Positions 8,343 to 17,417 of a stretch of DNA of 64,000 nucleotides are shown one piece after another. Each line of letters starts with the position of its first letter. The stretch's first letter is position 1. A program made the position numbers and the translations under genes. Below the pieces are notes generated by a model, which saw only the letters and a list, made by a program, of their open reading frames with translations, was not told the origin of the DNA and ran no database searches. The DNA lies in assembly GCA_903837135.1 (NCBI GenBank), contig CAILTK010000089.1, positions 124,001-188,000 on the forward strand, in the 5' to 3' direction. This stretch comes from an uncultured Caulobacterales bacterium. GTDB taxonomy: Bacteria > Pseudomonadota > Alphaproteobacteria > Caulobacterales > Caulobacteraceae.

Positions 8343-9236
8343 TCACCGCCTGATGAAGTCCACGAAGGCCCGCAGCGGGGCGGGGACGTGGCGGCGGCCG
8401 GGGTAGTAGAGGAAGGGGCCGGAGAAGCTCTGCCGCCAGGGCTCGAGGACGGGGACCAGCAGGCCGGCGTCGAAGGCGGGGCGCAGCCAGTCCTCGAACA
8501 GCTGAATGACGCCAAGGCCGGCGATGGCGGCGTCAACGGCGAGGTCGACCCCGGCGCCGAGCCGCACGAGCAGGGGACCCGTAGGGTCGACCCGCACCAC
8601 CTCGCCGTCGCGCTCGAACTCCCACACCGGCGTCGCCCCGCTGGCGAACTGGCCGCGCAGGCAGGCGTGGCCCAGAAGGTCGCGGGGATGGTCGGGAACG
8701 CCGCGCGCGGCCAGATAGGCCGGCGACGCGGCCGTGGCCAGGCATTGAACCCGAGGCCCGATCGGCACGGCGATCATGTCCTGCTCGAGGCGTTCGTCGT
8801 AGCGGATGCCCGCATCGCAGCCCTCGGCCAGGATGTCGACGAAGCCGTCCTCGACGATCACTTCCAGGCGGATGTCCGGATAGGCCTTGAGGAAGGGGGG
8901 GACGACCCCGGGGAGCACCAGTCGAGCGACGGCGGACGGCACGTTCAGCTTCAGGGTTCCCGCCGGCCGGTCGCGAAAGGCGTTGACGACATCCATCGCC
9001 GCCTCGATCTCGCCGAGGGCGGGGGTGAGCCGTTCGAGCAGGCGCGCGCCGGCCTCGGTGGGCGAGATACTCCGCGTGGTGCGGTTGAGCAGTCGGACAC
9101 CGAGCCGGGTCTCCAGCCGCCGCACCGCCGCGCTGAGGCTCGAAGCAGAGACGCCGCTGACCCGGGCGCCATCGCGAAATCCCCCCGCGCGCGTTACGGT
9201 GACGAAGGCGCCCAGATCGTTGAGTTCGAGCGCCAT
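8343..9236 (-). CDS. LysR-family transcriptional regulator
   Basis: The 297-residue protein has the N-terminal winged helix-turn-helix (FVTVTRAGGFRDGARVSGVSASSLSAAVRRLE, quoted here only as the helix region in parts: FVTVTRAGGF, SSLSAAVRRLE). TGTLKLNVPSAVARLVL-like sequence then begins the effector-binding domain. It matches the clade of LysR proteins that often control oxidoreductases. It is divergent from the aldo/keto reductase at 9334, which it probably regulates from the 97-bp gap. An AT-rich GATTATATCGGATTATC stretch lies in that gap, but I cannot assign an operator. Confidence 0.9.
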   Translation of the reverse strand: MALELNDLGAFVTVTRAGGFRDGARVSGVSASSLSAAVRRLETRLGVRLLNRTTRSISPTEAGARLLERLTPALGEIEAAMDVVNAFRDRPAGTLKLNVPSAVARLVLPGVVPPFLKAYPDIRLEVIVEDGFVDILAEGCDAGIRYDERLEQDMIAVPIGPRVQCLATAASPAYLAARGVPDHPRDLLGHACLRGQFASGATPVWEFERDGEVVRVDPTGPLLVRLGAGVDLAVDAAIAGLGVIQLFEDWLRPAFDAGLLVPVLEPWRQSFSGPFLYYPGRRHVPAPLRAFVDFIRR

Positions 9237-9333
9237 TGTCCATTCTGCCGTACAGCCCGTGCCGATTATATCGGATTATCGAGCAGCGCGCCTATCGCCA
9301 TATCGGGCTCATCACAGACTCAGGACATACGCC

Positions 9334-10221
9334 ATGACCGACATCGACATCAGCGCCGCCGGAACCTTCAAATTCGGCGACCGCACGGTGAAGCGCATGG
9401 GCTACGGCGCCATGCAACTCGCGGGACCGGGGGTGTTCGGCCCGCCCAAGGACCCGGACGCGGCCAGGGCCGTTCTGCGCGAGGCCATCGCCAGCGGGGT
9501 CGACCACATCGACACCAGCGATTTCTACGGCCCGCACGTGACCAACCGGCTGATCCGCGAGGCGCTTCATCCGTACCCGGATGACCTTGTGATCGTCAGC
9601 AAATTGGGCGCGGTGCGCGGCGCGGACGCTTCGTGGAATCCCGCCCAGAGCCCGGAGGCGCTGGCCCAGGGGCTGCGCGACAACCTCGAAAACCTAGGCC
9701 TCAAGGCCATGGAGGTGGTCAACCTGCGCGTCATGAGCGACGTGCATGGGCCAAGCGAGGGCTCGATCGCGCCGCAGTTCACCGCCCTGGCCGAGCTGCA
9801 GCAGCAGGGACTGATCCGCCACCTCGGGCTCAGCAATGTGACGTCGGCTCAGGTCGCCGAGGCGCGCACCATCGCCCCGGTGGTCTGCGTGCAGAACCTC
9901 TACAACCTCGCCCATCGCGACGACGACGCCCTGATCGACGAACTGAACGAGCTCGGGATCGCCTATACGCCGTTCTTCCCGCTCGGCGGCTTCAGCCCGC
10001 TGCAGTCCTCGACCCTCAGCGCGGTGGCCGACCGGCTCGGCAGGACGTCGATGCAGGTGGCCCTGGCCTGGCTGCTGCACCGGTCGCCCAACATCCTGCT
10101 GATTCCCGGGACCTCGTCGGTGGCGCACCTGCACGAAAACCTGCAGGCGGCCGAGCTCGTCCTTTCGCCCGAGGTGATCGCCGAACTCGACGCCATCGGC
10201 GCCAAAACCGTGCACGCCTGA
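9334..10221 (+). CDS. aldo/keto reductase
   Basis: The 295-residue protein is a TIM-barrel aldo/keto reductase. RMGYGAMQLAG is the family opening, GVDHIDTSDFYG supplies the catalytic Asp and Tyr, VIVSKLG the Lys, and IPGTSSVAHLHEN the NADP-binding end. MEVVNLRVM occupies the site where classical members carry His, as in YdbC-type bacterial members. It reduces an aldehyde or ketone with NADPH; the substrate is unknown. The ATG at 9334 is the first sensible start; the longer track ORF from 8887 runs antisense through lysR. Probably controlled by the divergent LysR gene. Confidence 0.9.
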   Translation: MTDIDISAAGTFKFGDRTVKRMGYGAMQLAGPGVFGPPKDPDAARAVLREAIASGVDHIDTSDFYGPHVTNRLIREALHPYPDDLVIVSKLGAVRGADASWNPAQSPEALAQGLRDNLENLGLKAMEVVNLRVMSDVHGPSEGSIAPQFTALAELQQQGLIRHLGLSNVTSAQVAEARTIAPVVCVQNLYNLAHRDDDALIDELNELGIAYTPFFPLGGFSPLQSSTLSAVADRLGRTSMQVALAWLLHRSPNILLIPGTSSVAHLHENLQAAELVLSPEVIAELDAIGAKTVHA

Positions 10222-10280
10222 CGAACGGCGAACTGCGAGGAGGGGGCTGGCGAAGCGGCGCTCGCCGCGCATAAAGGGTC

Positions 10281-10937
10281 ATGCCTTCGCCTCCCGCGAC
10301 CCTGCGCCGGCCACCCGTGTTCGACCCGGCGTTTCGGGCGAAGCTCGCGGACCTGTTCGCCTGGCGGCGCGACGTCCGGCGCTTTCGGACCGAGCCGGTG
10401 CCCGCGGAGCGGCTCGAGGCCCTGTTCGAGGCGGCGGCCTTGGCGCCGTCGGTGGGGCTCAGTCAGCCCTGGCGGTTCGTGCTGGTCGACGACCCCGAGC
10501 GTCGCGCCGCCGTGCACCGCCACTTCGAGCGCACCAACCGCCGCGCGATCGCGACGCAGGACGCTGGCCGGGCCGCACGCTATGCGGCGCTGAAGCTCGA
10601 GGGCCTCGACACCGCGCCGGTGCAGTTCGCGGTCTACTGCGAACCGGAGCCCGAGCAAGGCCATGGGCTCGGGCGCATGACCATGCCGGAGACCACGCTC
10701 TATTCGGCGGTGATGGCCGTCCACACCCTGTGGCTGGCGGCCCGCGCCGAGGGCCTCGGCCTCGGCTGGGTGTCCATCGTCGAGCCGGCGGCCATGGCCG
10801 AAATCCTCGACGTGGCCGATGACTGGGCGCTGATCGGCTATTTCTGCCTCGGATATCCGGCGGCCGAGGGAGAGGTTCCGGAACTCGAGCGTCTGGGATG
10901 GGAGACCCGGCGGACCGTGCAGGTTCTGCGGCGGTGA
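10281..10937 (+). CDS. bluB: 5,6-dimethylbenzimidazole synthase
   Basis: The 218-residue nitroreductase-fold protein shows WRRDVRRFRTEPVP, APSVGLSQPWRF and GLGWVSIVEP, which together identify BluB. BluB breaks down FMNH2 with oxygen to make 5,6-dimethylbenzimidazole, the lower ligand of B12. It converges on the end of the cobalamin operon. CobT encoded there would use its product directly. Having its own promoter outside the riboswitch operon means ligand synthesis may be controlled separately. Confidence 0.92.
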   Translation: MPSPPATLRRPPVFDPAFRAKLADLFAWRRDVRRFRTEPVPAERLEALFEAAALAPSVGLSQPWRFVLVDDPERRAAVHRHFERTNRRAIATQDAGRAARYAALKLEGLDTAPVQFAVYCEPEPEQGHGLGRMTMPETTLYSAVMAVHTLWLAARAEGLGLGWVSIVEPAAMAEILDVADDWALIGYFCLGYPAAEGEVPELERLGWETRRTVQVLRR

Positions 10938-10997
10938 CGCTGCAATCTTCCTTCCATAGGGTGGGATGACGATAATCTTGAACCGGGATCGCTCGAG

Positions 10998-11501
10998 CTA
11001 GCCCCGCACCGCCAACCGGAACGCCCCGCCCGTGCTCGCGTCCGCGCCCCGCCCGATCGCGGCCGCGGCGGCGACGAGTCGTCCCTGCCTCCCCAACAGG
11101 TCGTCGGCCAGGGCGATCATCAGGGGGTTGGGCGTCGCGGTCGGAGAGGCGGCGCGCAGGGCCTCCGCGGCGTCCATCTCGCTGCGCTCCGGCCGTAACG
11201 CGCAGGCCAGGATCAGGGCGGCGGCGGGGGAGCGGCTGATCCCCATCCAGCAGTGGATCAGCATGGGCCCGGGCTCGCGCCAGTCGGCGGCGAACTCCAG
11301 CAGGGCTTCCACCATGACGCGGTCCGGCGGCGTAAGCCCGCGCCTGGGCGCATCTATGTCGTGGAAGGCGAGTGCGAGGCGGGGAACCGGCGGGAGCTTC
11401 GGCGGGGTCTGTCCCGGGGCGAGCAGGGAGACGATGCGGGCCGGCGGCGCGCGGTACATCTGTCCCTTCAGCTGCTCCAGCGGGGAGACGATCAGGGTCA
11501 T
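10998..11501 (-). CDS. HCX5R (tyrosine/dual-specificity-type) phosphatase at end of cobalamin operon
   Basis: The 167-residue protein contains IHCWMGISRSPA, a Cys-phosphatase P-loop (HCX5R), with DIDAP-type acid loop sequence upstream. Start ATG at 11501 (MTLIVSPLEQ) follows the cobS stop by 16 bp, so it is the last gene of the B12 operon; the track start at 11588 lies inside cobS. Members dephosphorylate phosphotyrosine or small molecules. No CobC-type (histidine) alpha-ribazole phosphatase is seen in the cluster, so this gene is a candidate for that step. That role is inference; the phosphatase fold call is firm. Confidence 0.75.
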   Translation of the reverse strand: MTLIVSPLEQLKGQMYRAPPARIVSLLAPGQTPPKLPPVPRLALAFHDIDAPRRGLTPPDRVMVEALLEFAADWREPGPMLIHCWMGISRSPAAALILACALRPERSEMDAAEALRAASPTATPNPLMIALADDLLGRQGRLVAAAAAIGRGADASTGGAFRLAVRG

Positions 11502-11517
11502 CAGGCGAGCAGGATCA

Positions 11518-12264
11518 TTAGGCGAGGCCGGCGCCGACGCCGAGCAGCAGCCCGACCTCGGCGACCTGTTCGACGGCGCCGAGCACATCCCCGGTCCAGC
11601 CGCCGATCAGCCGCCGGGCGGTATGAGCGATCAGGCCGGCGGCGAGGGCGGCGAGCGCCAGGCCCAGGGCCGCCCGCGGCCAGGGCAGCAGGGTCAGGGC
11701 GACGAAGCCCAACAGGGCGGCTAGAGCCGCGGCGACAGGGGACGCCCGCGCGGCGCCCAGTTTCGCCCGGCCCGGATCGCCGGCGTAGGGCAGGGTCATC
11801 GCCAGGGCGGCGAAGGCGCGCGCGGCGCCGTGGCAGAGCACCAGGGCGAGGGCGGCCTGCGGCGGCGGCAGGGCGGCGATCGCCAGGGTCTTGAGCGTCA
11901 GCATGGACCCCAGGGCCAGCACGCCATAGGCCCCGATCCGGCTGTCCTTCATGATCTCGCGGCGGCGCTCGGGCGTGCGGCCGCCGCCCAAACCGTCCGC
12001 GGTGTCGGCGAGGCCGTCCTCGTGCAGGCCGCCGGTGACCAGGATGCCCATGACGGTCGAGAGGGCGGCGCCGATCAGCGGCGGCCAGATCCGGTCGGCG
12101 ATGAGCAGGACGAGCGCGCAGAGCCCGCCGACGATCCAGCCGACCACCGGGTAGTACGGCGCGCTGCGGGCGACTCCGTTCTCCGGCCAGGTCTTCAGCG
12201 CGGGTGTGGGCAGGCGCGTCAGGAATTGCAGCGCGCAAAGGAACAGGCGCGCCTGGAGCCTCAC
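11518..12264 (-). CDS. cobS: adenosylcobinamide-GDP ribazoletransferase (cobalamin synthase)
   Basis: The 248-residue membrane protein has several hydrophobic helices, the N-terminal FLTRLPTP motif and the acidic signature GLHEDGLADTADGLGGG. These identify CobS (CobV in Pseudomonas naming). It joins adenosylcobinamide-GDP to alpha-ribazole (phosphate) in the inner membrane, the last major step of B12 assembly. It starts with GTG at 12264, overlapping the cobT TGA as GTGA. It is followed closely by the phosphatase gene. Confidence 0.93.
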   Translation of the reverse strand: MRLQARLFLCALQFLTRLPTPALKTWPENGVARSAPYYPVVGWIVGGLCALVLLIADRIWPPLIGAALSTVMGILVTGGLHEDGLADTADGLGGGRTPERRREIMKDSRIGAYGVLALGSMLTLKTLAIAALPPPQAALALVLCHGAARAFAALAMTLPYAGDPGRAKLGAARASPVAAALAALLGFVALTLLPWPRAALGLALAALAAGLIAHTARRLIGGWTGDVLGAVEQVAEVGLLLGVGAGLA

Positions 12265-13295
12265 GAGAGGAGGGATCCGGACAATACCGCGTCGAGAGAG
12301 GCGGTCTCGCGCATCAGCCGCGCCGCCGCCCGCACCACCGGCGCCGCCAGCACCCCGCCGCTGCCTTCGCCGAGCCGCATGCCGAGGTCGAGCAGGGGCT
12401 CCGCGCCGATCGCCTGAAGCATCAGGCGGTGGCCGCGCTCAGCCGAGACGTGGGCGAACACCAGCCGGTCCCCCACGCCCGGCGCCAGCCGGATCGCCGC
12501 CAGCGCCGCGGCGGTCGAGATGAAACCATCGATGATCACCACCTTCCCGGCGGCTGCGCCGCCGAGGCAGGCGCCGGTCATCATGGCGATCTCCAGCCCG
12601 CCGAATTCGCGCAGCACGTCGAGGGGCGTGTCCGCGGCCGATCGCGCCGCGGCGCGCGCCAGCACCGCACGCTTGCGGGCGAGGCCTTCGGCGTCGTGCC
12701 CGGCTCCGGCGCCGATGCAGTCGCCAAGCGCGGCCGTGGCGAGGCGGTGCATGATCAGGGCGGCCGAGGCGGTGTTGCCGATGCCCATCTCGCCGAGCAC
12801 CAGGGCGTCGGCCGCCGAGCCCCGGGCGATCTCGGCGCCCTTGGCCAGGGCCGCGTCGAGCTCTTCGTCAGTCATCGCCGGCTCGACGGCGGCGTTGCGG
12901 GTCCCGCGCCGGATCTTGGCGCCGATCAGCGCCGGGTGGGGCGCCAGGTCGGCGTCGACGCCGGCGTCGACCACCCGCACGCTCACGTCGCAGGCGGCGG
13001 CGAAGGCGTTGACGCTGGCCCGCCCGGCCAGGAAGGTGGCCACCATGGCGGTGGTGACGGCGGACGGGTAGGCCGAAACGCCGTCGGCGTTCATGCCGTG
13101 GTCGCCGGCGAAGACATAGGCCTCCACCGCGTCCACGCGCGGCGTCTCCGTCCCCTGGATCAGGCTGATCTGAACGGCCAGGGCCTCGATCCGGCCGAGC
13201 GAGCCCGGCGGCTTGGCCTTGCCGGCGATCCTCGCCTGCAGCCGCGCGGCCAGGTCGGGGTCGAAGGATGGGAAAGGGGGGACGACAAAGCTCAC
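12261..13295 (-). CDS. cobT: nicotinate-nucleotide--dimethylbenzimidazole phosphoribosyltransferase
   Basis: The 344-residue protein is CobT (CobU in Pseudomonas naming). Visible marks are KPPGSLGRIEALA near the N-terminus, FAGDHG, GEMGIGNTA in the middle, and GMRLGEGSGG near the C-terminus, which holds the catalytic Glu. It makes alpha-ribazole phosphate from nicotinate mononucleotide and dimethylbenzimidazole. The start is GTG at 13295 overlapping the cobQ stop, and the end overlaps cobS. BluB at 10281 would supply its base. Confidence 0.95.
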   Translation of the reverse strand: MSFVVPPFPSFDPDLAARLQARIAGKAKPPGSLGRIEALAVQISLIQGTETPRVDAVEAYVFAGDHGMNADGVSAYPSAVTTAMVATFLAGRASVNAFAAACDVSVRVVDAGVDADLAPHPALIGAKIRRGTRNAAVEPAMTDEELDAALAKGAEIARGSAADALVLGEMGIGNTASAALIMHRLATAALGDCIGAGAGHDAEGLARKRAVLARAAARSAADTPLDVLREFGGLEIAMMTGACLGGAAAGKVVIIDGFISTAAALAAIRLAPGVGDRLVFAHVSAERGHRLMLQAIGAEPLLDLGMRLGEGSGGVLAAPVVRAAARLMRETASLDAVLSGSLLS

Positions 13296-14746
13296 AGACC
13301 GGCGATCCTTTCGAGGGCGGCGATATCCAGCGACTGTTCCAGGCCGGCGGCAAGGGCGTCGAGCATCCTGTCCACGTGATCGGCCTGATCGCCGCCCTCC
13401 GAGCGCAGGCCGAACGGCCGCAACAGGGCGGCGCGCGCGCCGGCGCGGTCGAACAGGCCGTGCACATAGGCGCCGGCGACGCGGCCGTCCGCGGAGATCG
13501 CCCCGCCCGGCGATCCGTCGGCATGGCGCAGCAGGGGACGGCCGAGCCCAGGGCCGGTGGTGACGCCGACGTGGATCTCATAGCCGGCGAAGGCGCCGCC
13601 GCCGACCAGGTCTCCGTCGACCGGTCGAAGGGTTTTCGAACCCGTCATCGCAGTCTCGATGTCGAGCAGGCCAAGCCCGGCCGCCGCGCCCGGCGCGCCG
13701 TCGATTCCGTCCGGATCGGCGATACGGCGGCCCAGCATCTGCAGGCCGCCGCAGATCCCGAGCACCCGGCCGCCGCGGCGGACGTGGGCGAGGATGTCGA
13801 TGTCCCAGCCCTGGTCGCGCAGGAAGGCGAGATCGGCGAGGGTCGACTTGGTCCCGGGCAGGACGATCAGGTCCGCGTCGCCGGGAACGGCCTCGCCCGG
13901 CGGCAGAAAGCGGAGGTCGACGCCCGGTTCGCGGCGCAGGGGATCGAAGTCGTCGAAGTTGGCGATCCGCGACAGCATGGGCACGATCACCGTCACCCGG
14001 CCGCTCGTCGCGGCGCCGCCGCGCTCCAGCACCACCGCGTCCTCCGCCGGGAGGTGTCGGGCGGCGGCCAGCCAGGGCGCCATGCCGAGGTCGCGCCAGC
14101 CCGTGCGGGCGGCGATCTCGCGCCGGCCCGCGTCGAACAGGGTCGGATCGCCGCGGAACTTGTTGATCAGGAAGCCCTGGATGCGGTCGCGATCGGCGGG
14201 GGCCAGCACCGTGTGCGCGCCGACCAGGGCGGCGATCACGTGCCCGCGGTCGATGTCGCCGACCAGGGCGACCGGCAGGTCGGCGGCGTGGGCGAAGCCC
14301 ATGTTGGCGATGTCGCCGGCGCGAAGGTTGGTCTCCGCCGGACTGCCGGCGCCCTCGACCAGCAAGAGATCGGCCTCCCGCTGCAGGCTCCGGTAGCTCT
14401 CCACCGCGAGGCCGAGCAGGCCGGCCTTGCGACCCTGGAAGTCGCGCGCGCTCATCGTTCGATCGACCACCCCGCGCACCACGACCTGGGCGCCGACATC
14501 GCTCTGCGGCTTCAGCAGCACCGGGTTCATGTGCACCGTCGCCGGCGTGCGGCAGGCCAGGGCCTGCAGGGCCTGGGCGCGGCCGATCTCGCCGCCGTCG
14601 AGGGTGACGGCCGCGTTGTTGCTCATGTTCTGCGGCTTGAACGGGCGGACCCTGAGGCCCCGGTTGGCGAACAGGCGGCAGAGGCCGGCCACCAGGGTCG
14701 ACTTGCCCACGTCCGAACCGCAGCCCTGGATCATCAGCGCCGCCAT
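13292..14746 (-). CDS. cobQ: cobyric acid synthase
   Basis: The 484-residue protein has an N-terminal P-loop-like amidoligase domain (MIQGCGSDVGKSTLVAGL, RPFKPQNMSNNAAV). A C-terminal class I glutamine amidotransferase domain follows, with the nucleophile in GICGGLQMLG and the His in GAYVHGLFD. CobQ amidates adenosylcobyrinic acid a,c-diamide at four positions. Start ATG at 14746 (MAALMIQG) is preferred to 14770; either overlaps the end of cbiB. Its presence means the cell handles a corrinoid before cobinamide, so ring-synthesis genes may lie elsewhere. Confidence 0.95.
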   Translation of the reverse strand: MAALMIQGCGSDVGKSTLVAGLCRLFANRGLRVRPFKPQNMSNNAAVTLDGGEIGRAQALQALACRTPATVHMNPVLLKPQSDVGAQVVVRGVVDRTMSARDFQGRKAGLLGLAVESYRSLQREADLLLVEGAGSPAETNLRAGDIANMGFAHAADLPVALVGDIDRGHVIAALVGAHTVLAPADRDRIQGFLINKFRGDPTLFDAGRREIAARTGWRDLGMAPWLAAARHLPAEDAVVLERGGAATSGRVTVIVPMLSRIANFDDFDPLRREPGVDLRFLPPGEAVPGDADLIVLPGTKSTLADLAFLRDQGWDIDILAHVRRGGRVLGICGGLQMLGRRIADPDGIDGAPGAAAGLGLLDIETAMTGSKTLRPVDGDLVGGGAFAGYEIHVGVTTGPGLGRPLLRHADGSPGGAISADGRVAGAYVHGLFDRAGARAALLRPFGLRSEGGDQADHVDRMLDALAAGLEQSLDIAALERIAGL

Positions 14747-15660
14747 GCCGCGGCTCCGATCAGGAGCCACAGCAGGCTGCAGGCGCGCCGGTAGAGATCG
14801 AGGCCGCGGCGCAGGTCGGCGGCGCCTGGCGGCGGCCCGTCGCCGAAGCTCGGCCGCTCGGTGACCACGCCGTCATAGGCGGCCGGGCCGCCGAGCCGGA
14901 CGCCGAGGGCGCCGGCCATGGCGGCCTCGGTCCAGCCGGCGTTCGGCGAGGCATGGTTGCCGGCGTCGCGGCCCATCACCGCCCATCCGCCGCCGCCCGC
15001 CGCGCACAGCAGGACACCGGCCAGCCGCGCCGGCGCCAGGTTCATGACGTCGTCGGCGCGGGCCGCGGCCCAGCCGAACCGTCTCCAGCGCGGCTCGCGG
15101 TGGCCGATCAGGCTGTCGGCGGTGTTGACCGCCTTGTAGGCGGCGAGCCCCGGCAGGCCGGCGGCGGCCAGCCAGAAGGCGGGCGCGACCACGCCGTCGT
15201 TGAAGCTCTCGGCCAGGCTCTCCAGGGCGGCGCCGGCCACGCCGGCCGCATCGAGGGCGTCGGTGTCGCGGCCGACGATATGGCCGACCGCCGTCCGCGC
15301 GGCGGCCAGGTCGCCCTGGTCGAGCGCCTTTCGCACGGCCTCGACGTGCTGATGCAGGCTGCGCTGGGCGAGACCGGTGGTCGCCAGCAAGGTCAGGGCC
15401 GCAGCGCCCGGCCGGCCTCGGGACCGGAGCCAGCGGGCGGCGATCAGGCCGGCCAGGGCCGCGCCGCCGCCGACCAGCGCCAAGGCGGCGACGCCCAGCC
15501 TTTGGCGCTCGCCCTCGCCGCGCTCCGGCCGGTTCCAGCGGCGCTCGAGGCGGTTGATGACCGCGGCGAAGCCGTCGACCGGGTGGGGCGTGCGTCGCGG
15601 ATATCCCAGCGCCGCCTCCAGGACGAGGGCGGCCAGGGCGGTGCGCGCCCGCTCAGACAC
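14734..15660 (-). CDS. cbiB: adenosylcobinamide-phosphate synthase
   Basis: The 308-residue membrane protein has family marks GYPRRTPHPVDGF, GHIVGRDTDALD, SLAESFNDGVVAPAFW and NTADSLIGHRE. This is CbiB (CobD in Pseudomonas naming), which attaches aminopropanol phosphate to adenosylcobyric acid. The aminopropanol phosphate comes from the threonine-phosphate decarboxylase upstream in the same operon. It starts with GTG at 15660, overlapping the end of the ABC ATPase gene by 8 bp. Confidence 0.93.
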   Translation of the reverse strand: MSERARTALAALVLEAALGYPRRTPHPVDGFAAVINRLERRWNRPERGEGERQRLGVAALALVGGGAALAGLIAARWLRSRGRPGAAALTLLATTGLAQRSLHQHVEAVRKALDQGDLAAARTAVGHIVGRDTDALDAAGVAGAALESLAESFNDGVVAPAFWLAAAGLPGLAAYKAVNTADSLIGHREPRWRRFGWAAARADDVMNLAPARLAGVLLCAAGGGGWAVMGRDAGNHASPNAGWTEAAMAGALGVRLGGPAAYDGVVTERPSFGDGPPPGAADLRRGLDLYRRACSLLWLLIGAAAWRR

Positions 15661-16438
15661 GTCGGCCGATCAGGTCGATGGTCAATCCGCCCTGGTGCGC
15701 GATCACGCCCGCGTCGATGCCGTAGACCTGGGCCAGGAGGTCAGGCGTGAGCACGCTCTGCGGCGCGCCGGCGGCGACGACCCGGCCCTCCGCCATCACC
15801 ACGAGCCGGTCGGCGAGGCGCGCGGCGAGGGTCAGGTCGTGCAGAGTCACGATCACGCCCGCGCCCTCGGCGGCCAGACGGCGGAACAGGGTCAAGGTGT
15901 CGAGCTGATGGCCGATGTCGAGGCCGGTCAGCGGCTCGTCGGCCAGGAGCCACGCCGGCCGTCCGGCCAGGGCGCGGGCGATCAGCACGCGCGCCCGCTC
16001 GCCGCCGGACAGGGTGGTGACGATCCGCTCGGCGAAATCCGCGACGCCGGTCCGCGCCATGGCCTCGGCGACGGCGGCCTCGTCCTCGGCGCCCGGGCCG
16101 CGCGCGCCGGTGAACGGGGTGCGGCCGAGGCCGACCAGGGTGCGCACCGTCACCGGCCAGGCCACCTCGGGGGTCTGCTCCATGAAGGCGAGGCGTCGCG
16201 CGCGCAGGCGGGGGTTCAGCGCCAGCACCGGTTCGCCACCCAGCGCCGCCTCGCCGCGATCCGGTCGTCTGAGCCCCGCCAGACAGGCCAGGAGGGTGGA
16301 CTTGCCCGCGCCGTTGGGGCCGATCACGGCGGTGACCGCGCCGCTTGGGATGTCGAGGTCGATGCGGTCGAGGATGGTCCTGCCCGACAGGGACAGGCTG
16401 AGCTCTTTCACGCAGAGCATGTCAGGGGCGCTGAGCAT
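15653..16438 (-). CDS. btuD: ABC transporter ATP-binding protein, cobalamin uptake (BtuD-type)
   Basis: The 261-residue ATPase has Walker A (GPNGAGKST), the signature LSGGERAR, Walker B (WLLADEP) and the H-loop in TLHDL. It belongs to the FecE/BtuD group of iron-siderophore and B12 importers. It pairs with the permease and binding protein just upstream, and its place inside the B12 operon argues for corrinoid uptake. The ATG at 16438 overlaps the permease end region; an in-frame ATG at 16420 is an alternative start. Confidence 0.88.
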   Translation of the reverse strand: MLSAPDMLCVKELSLSLSGRTILDRIDLDIPSGAVTAVIGPNGAGKSTLLACLAGLRRPDRGEAALGGEPVLALNPRLRARRLAFMEQTPEVAWPVTVRTLVGLGRTPFTGARGPGAEDEAAVAEAMARTGVADFAERIVTTLSGGERARVLIARALAGRPAWLLADEPLTGLDIGHQLDTLTLFRRLAAEGAGVIVTLHDLTLAARLADRLVVMAEGRVVAAGAPQSVLTPDLLAQVYGIDAGVIAHQGGLTIDLIGRRV

Positions 16439-16439
16439 G

Positions 16440-17417
16440 TCAGACCAGCCTGCGGCGAAGCGTGACGAGGAGGGCGAAAAAGAACGGGGCGCCGAGCGCG
16501 GCCATGGCCACGCCGAGCTTCACCTCGTGCGCCGCCGGCGTTAGCCGGACCAGGATGTCGGCGGCCAGCACCAGCGCCGCGCCGGCGAGCGCGCTCGGCA
16601 AGAGCAGGGCGCCCGGCCGTCCGCCGACCAGGGGGCGCACCAGATGCGGAACGATCAGGCCGACGAAGCTGATCACGCCGGTCACGGCCACGCTGGCGCC
16701 GGTGGTCAGGGCCAGGCCGAGCGCGAGCAGGAGCTGGGTGACGCGCAGGTCCACCCCGAGGGAGCGGGCGGTGGTCTCGCCCAGGGTCAGGGCGTCGAGC
16801 GACCGCGCGGTGAGAAGGATCAGCGCCGCGCCCACCGCCATGAAGGGCGCGGCGAAGCGCACCTCGTCCATGCTGCGGTCGGCGAGCGACCCCATCAGCC
16901 AGTTGATGATCTCGTTCACCGCCCAGGGGTTGGGCGCCAGCGACAGGGCCAGCGCCACGCCGGCGGCGGCCAGGGTCTGCAGGATCACGCCCGACAGCAC
17001 GAAGGTGACCAGACCCGAACCGACGCCCGCGAACAGCAGGAGCAGGATCACCGCCAGGAAGGCCATGCCCATGGCGGCGGCGGAGATCACCCAGGGCGCC
17101 GCGGCGCCCGCGCCGAAGTAGAGCGTCATGACCGCGCCCAGCGCCGCCATCGACGACACGCCGAGCGCGCCGGGATCGGCCAGCGGGTTGCGCGTATACC
17201 CCTGCAGGGCGGCGCCCGCGAGGCCCAGGACGGCGCCCACCATCAGGGCCAGGACGGTGCGCGGCAGGCGCAGGTCGAAGATGATGGCCCAGCGCGGGTC
17301 CGACCGGTCGGTCCACGCTGACCATGGCGCCCACACCCGGCCGACCATCAGGCTCAGCCCCGACAGGGCGACGAGGGCGGCGGCGAAGGCGATGAAGATC
17401 AGGATCCGGCGACGCAT
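16440..17417 (-). CDS. btuC: FecCD-family ABC permease, cobalamin uptake (BtuC-type)
   Basis: The 325-residue protein is very hydrophobic (about 9-10 helices) and carries FecCD marks LRLPRTVLALMVGAVLG, ALQGYTRNPLADPGALG, NPWAVNEIINWLMGS and IGLIVPH-like FVGLIVPHLVR. It forms the inner-membrane channel of the B12 importer. Its ATG overlaps the btuF stop by one base (TAATG), showing translational coupling. The assignment to cobalamin, not siderophore, rests on operon context. Confidence 0.88.
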   Translation of the reverse strand: MRRRILIFIAFAAALVALSGLSLMVGRVWAPWSAWTDRSDPRWAIIFDLRLPRTVLALMVGAVLGLAGAALQGYTRNPLADPGALGVSSMAALGAVMTLYFGAGAAAPWVISAAAMGMAFLAVILLLLFAGVGSGLVTFVLSGVILQTLAAAGVALALSLAPNPWAVNEIINWLMGSLADRSMDEVRFAAPFMAVGAALILLTARSLDALTLGETTARSLGVDLRVTQLLLALGLALTTGASVAVTGVISFVGLIVPHLVRPLVGGRPGALLLPSALAGAALVLAADILVRLTPAAHEVKLGVAMAALGAPFFFALLVTLRRRLV

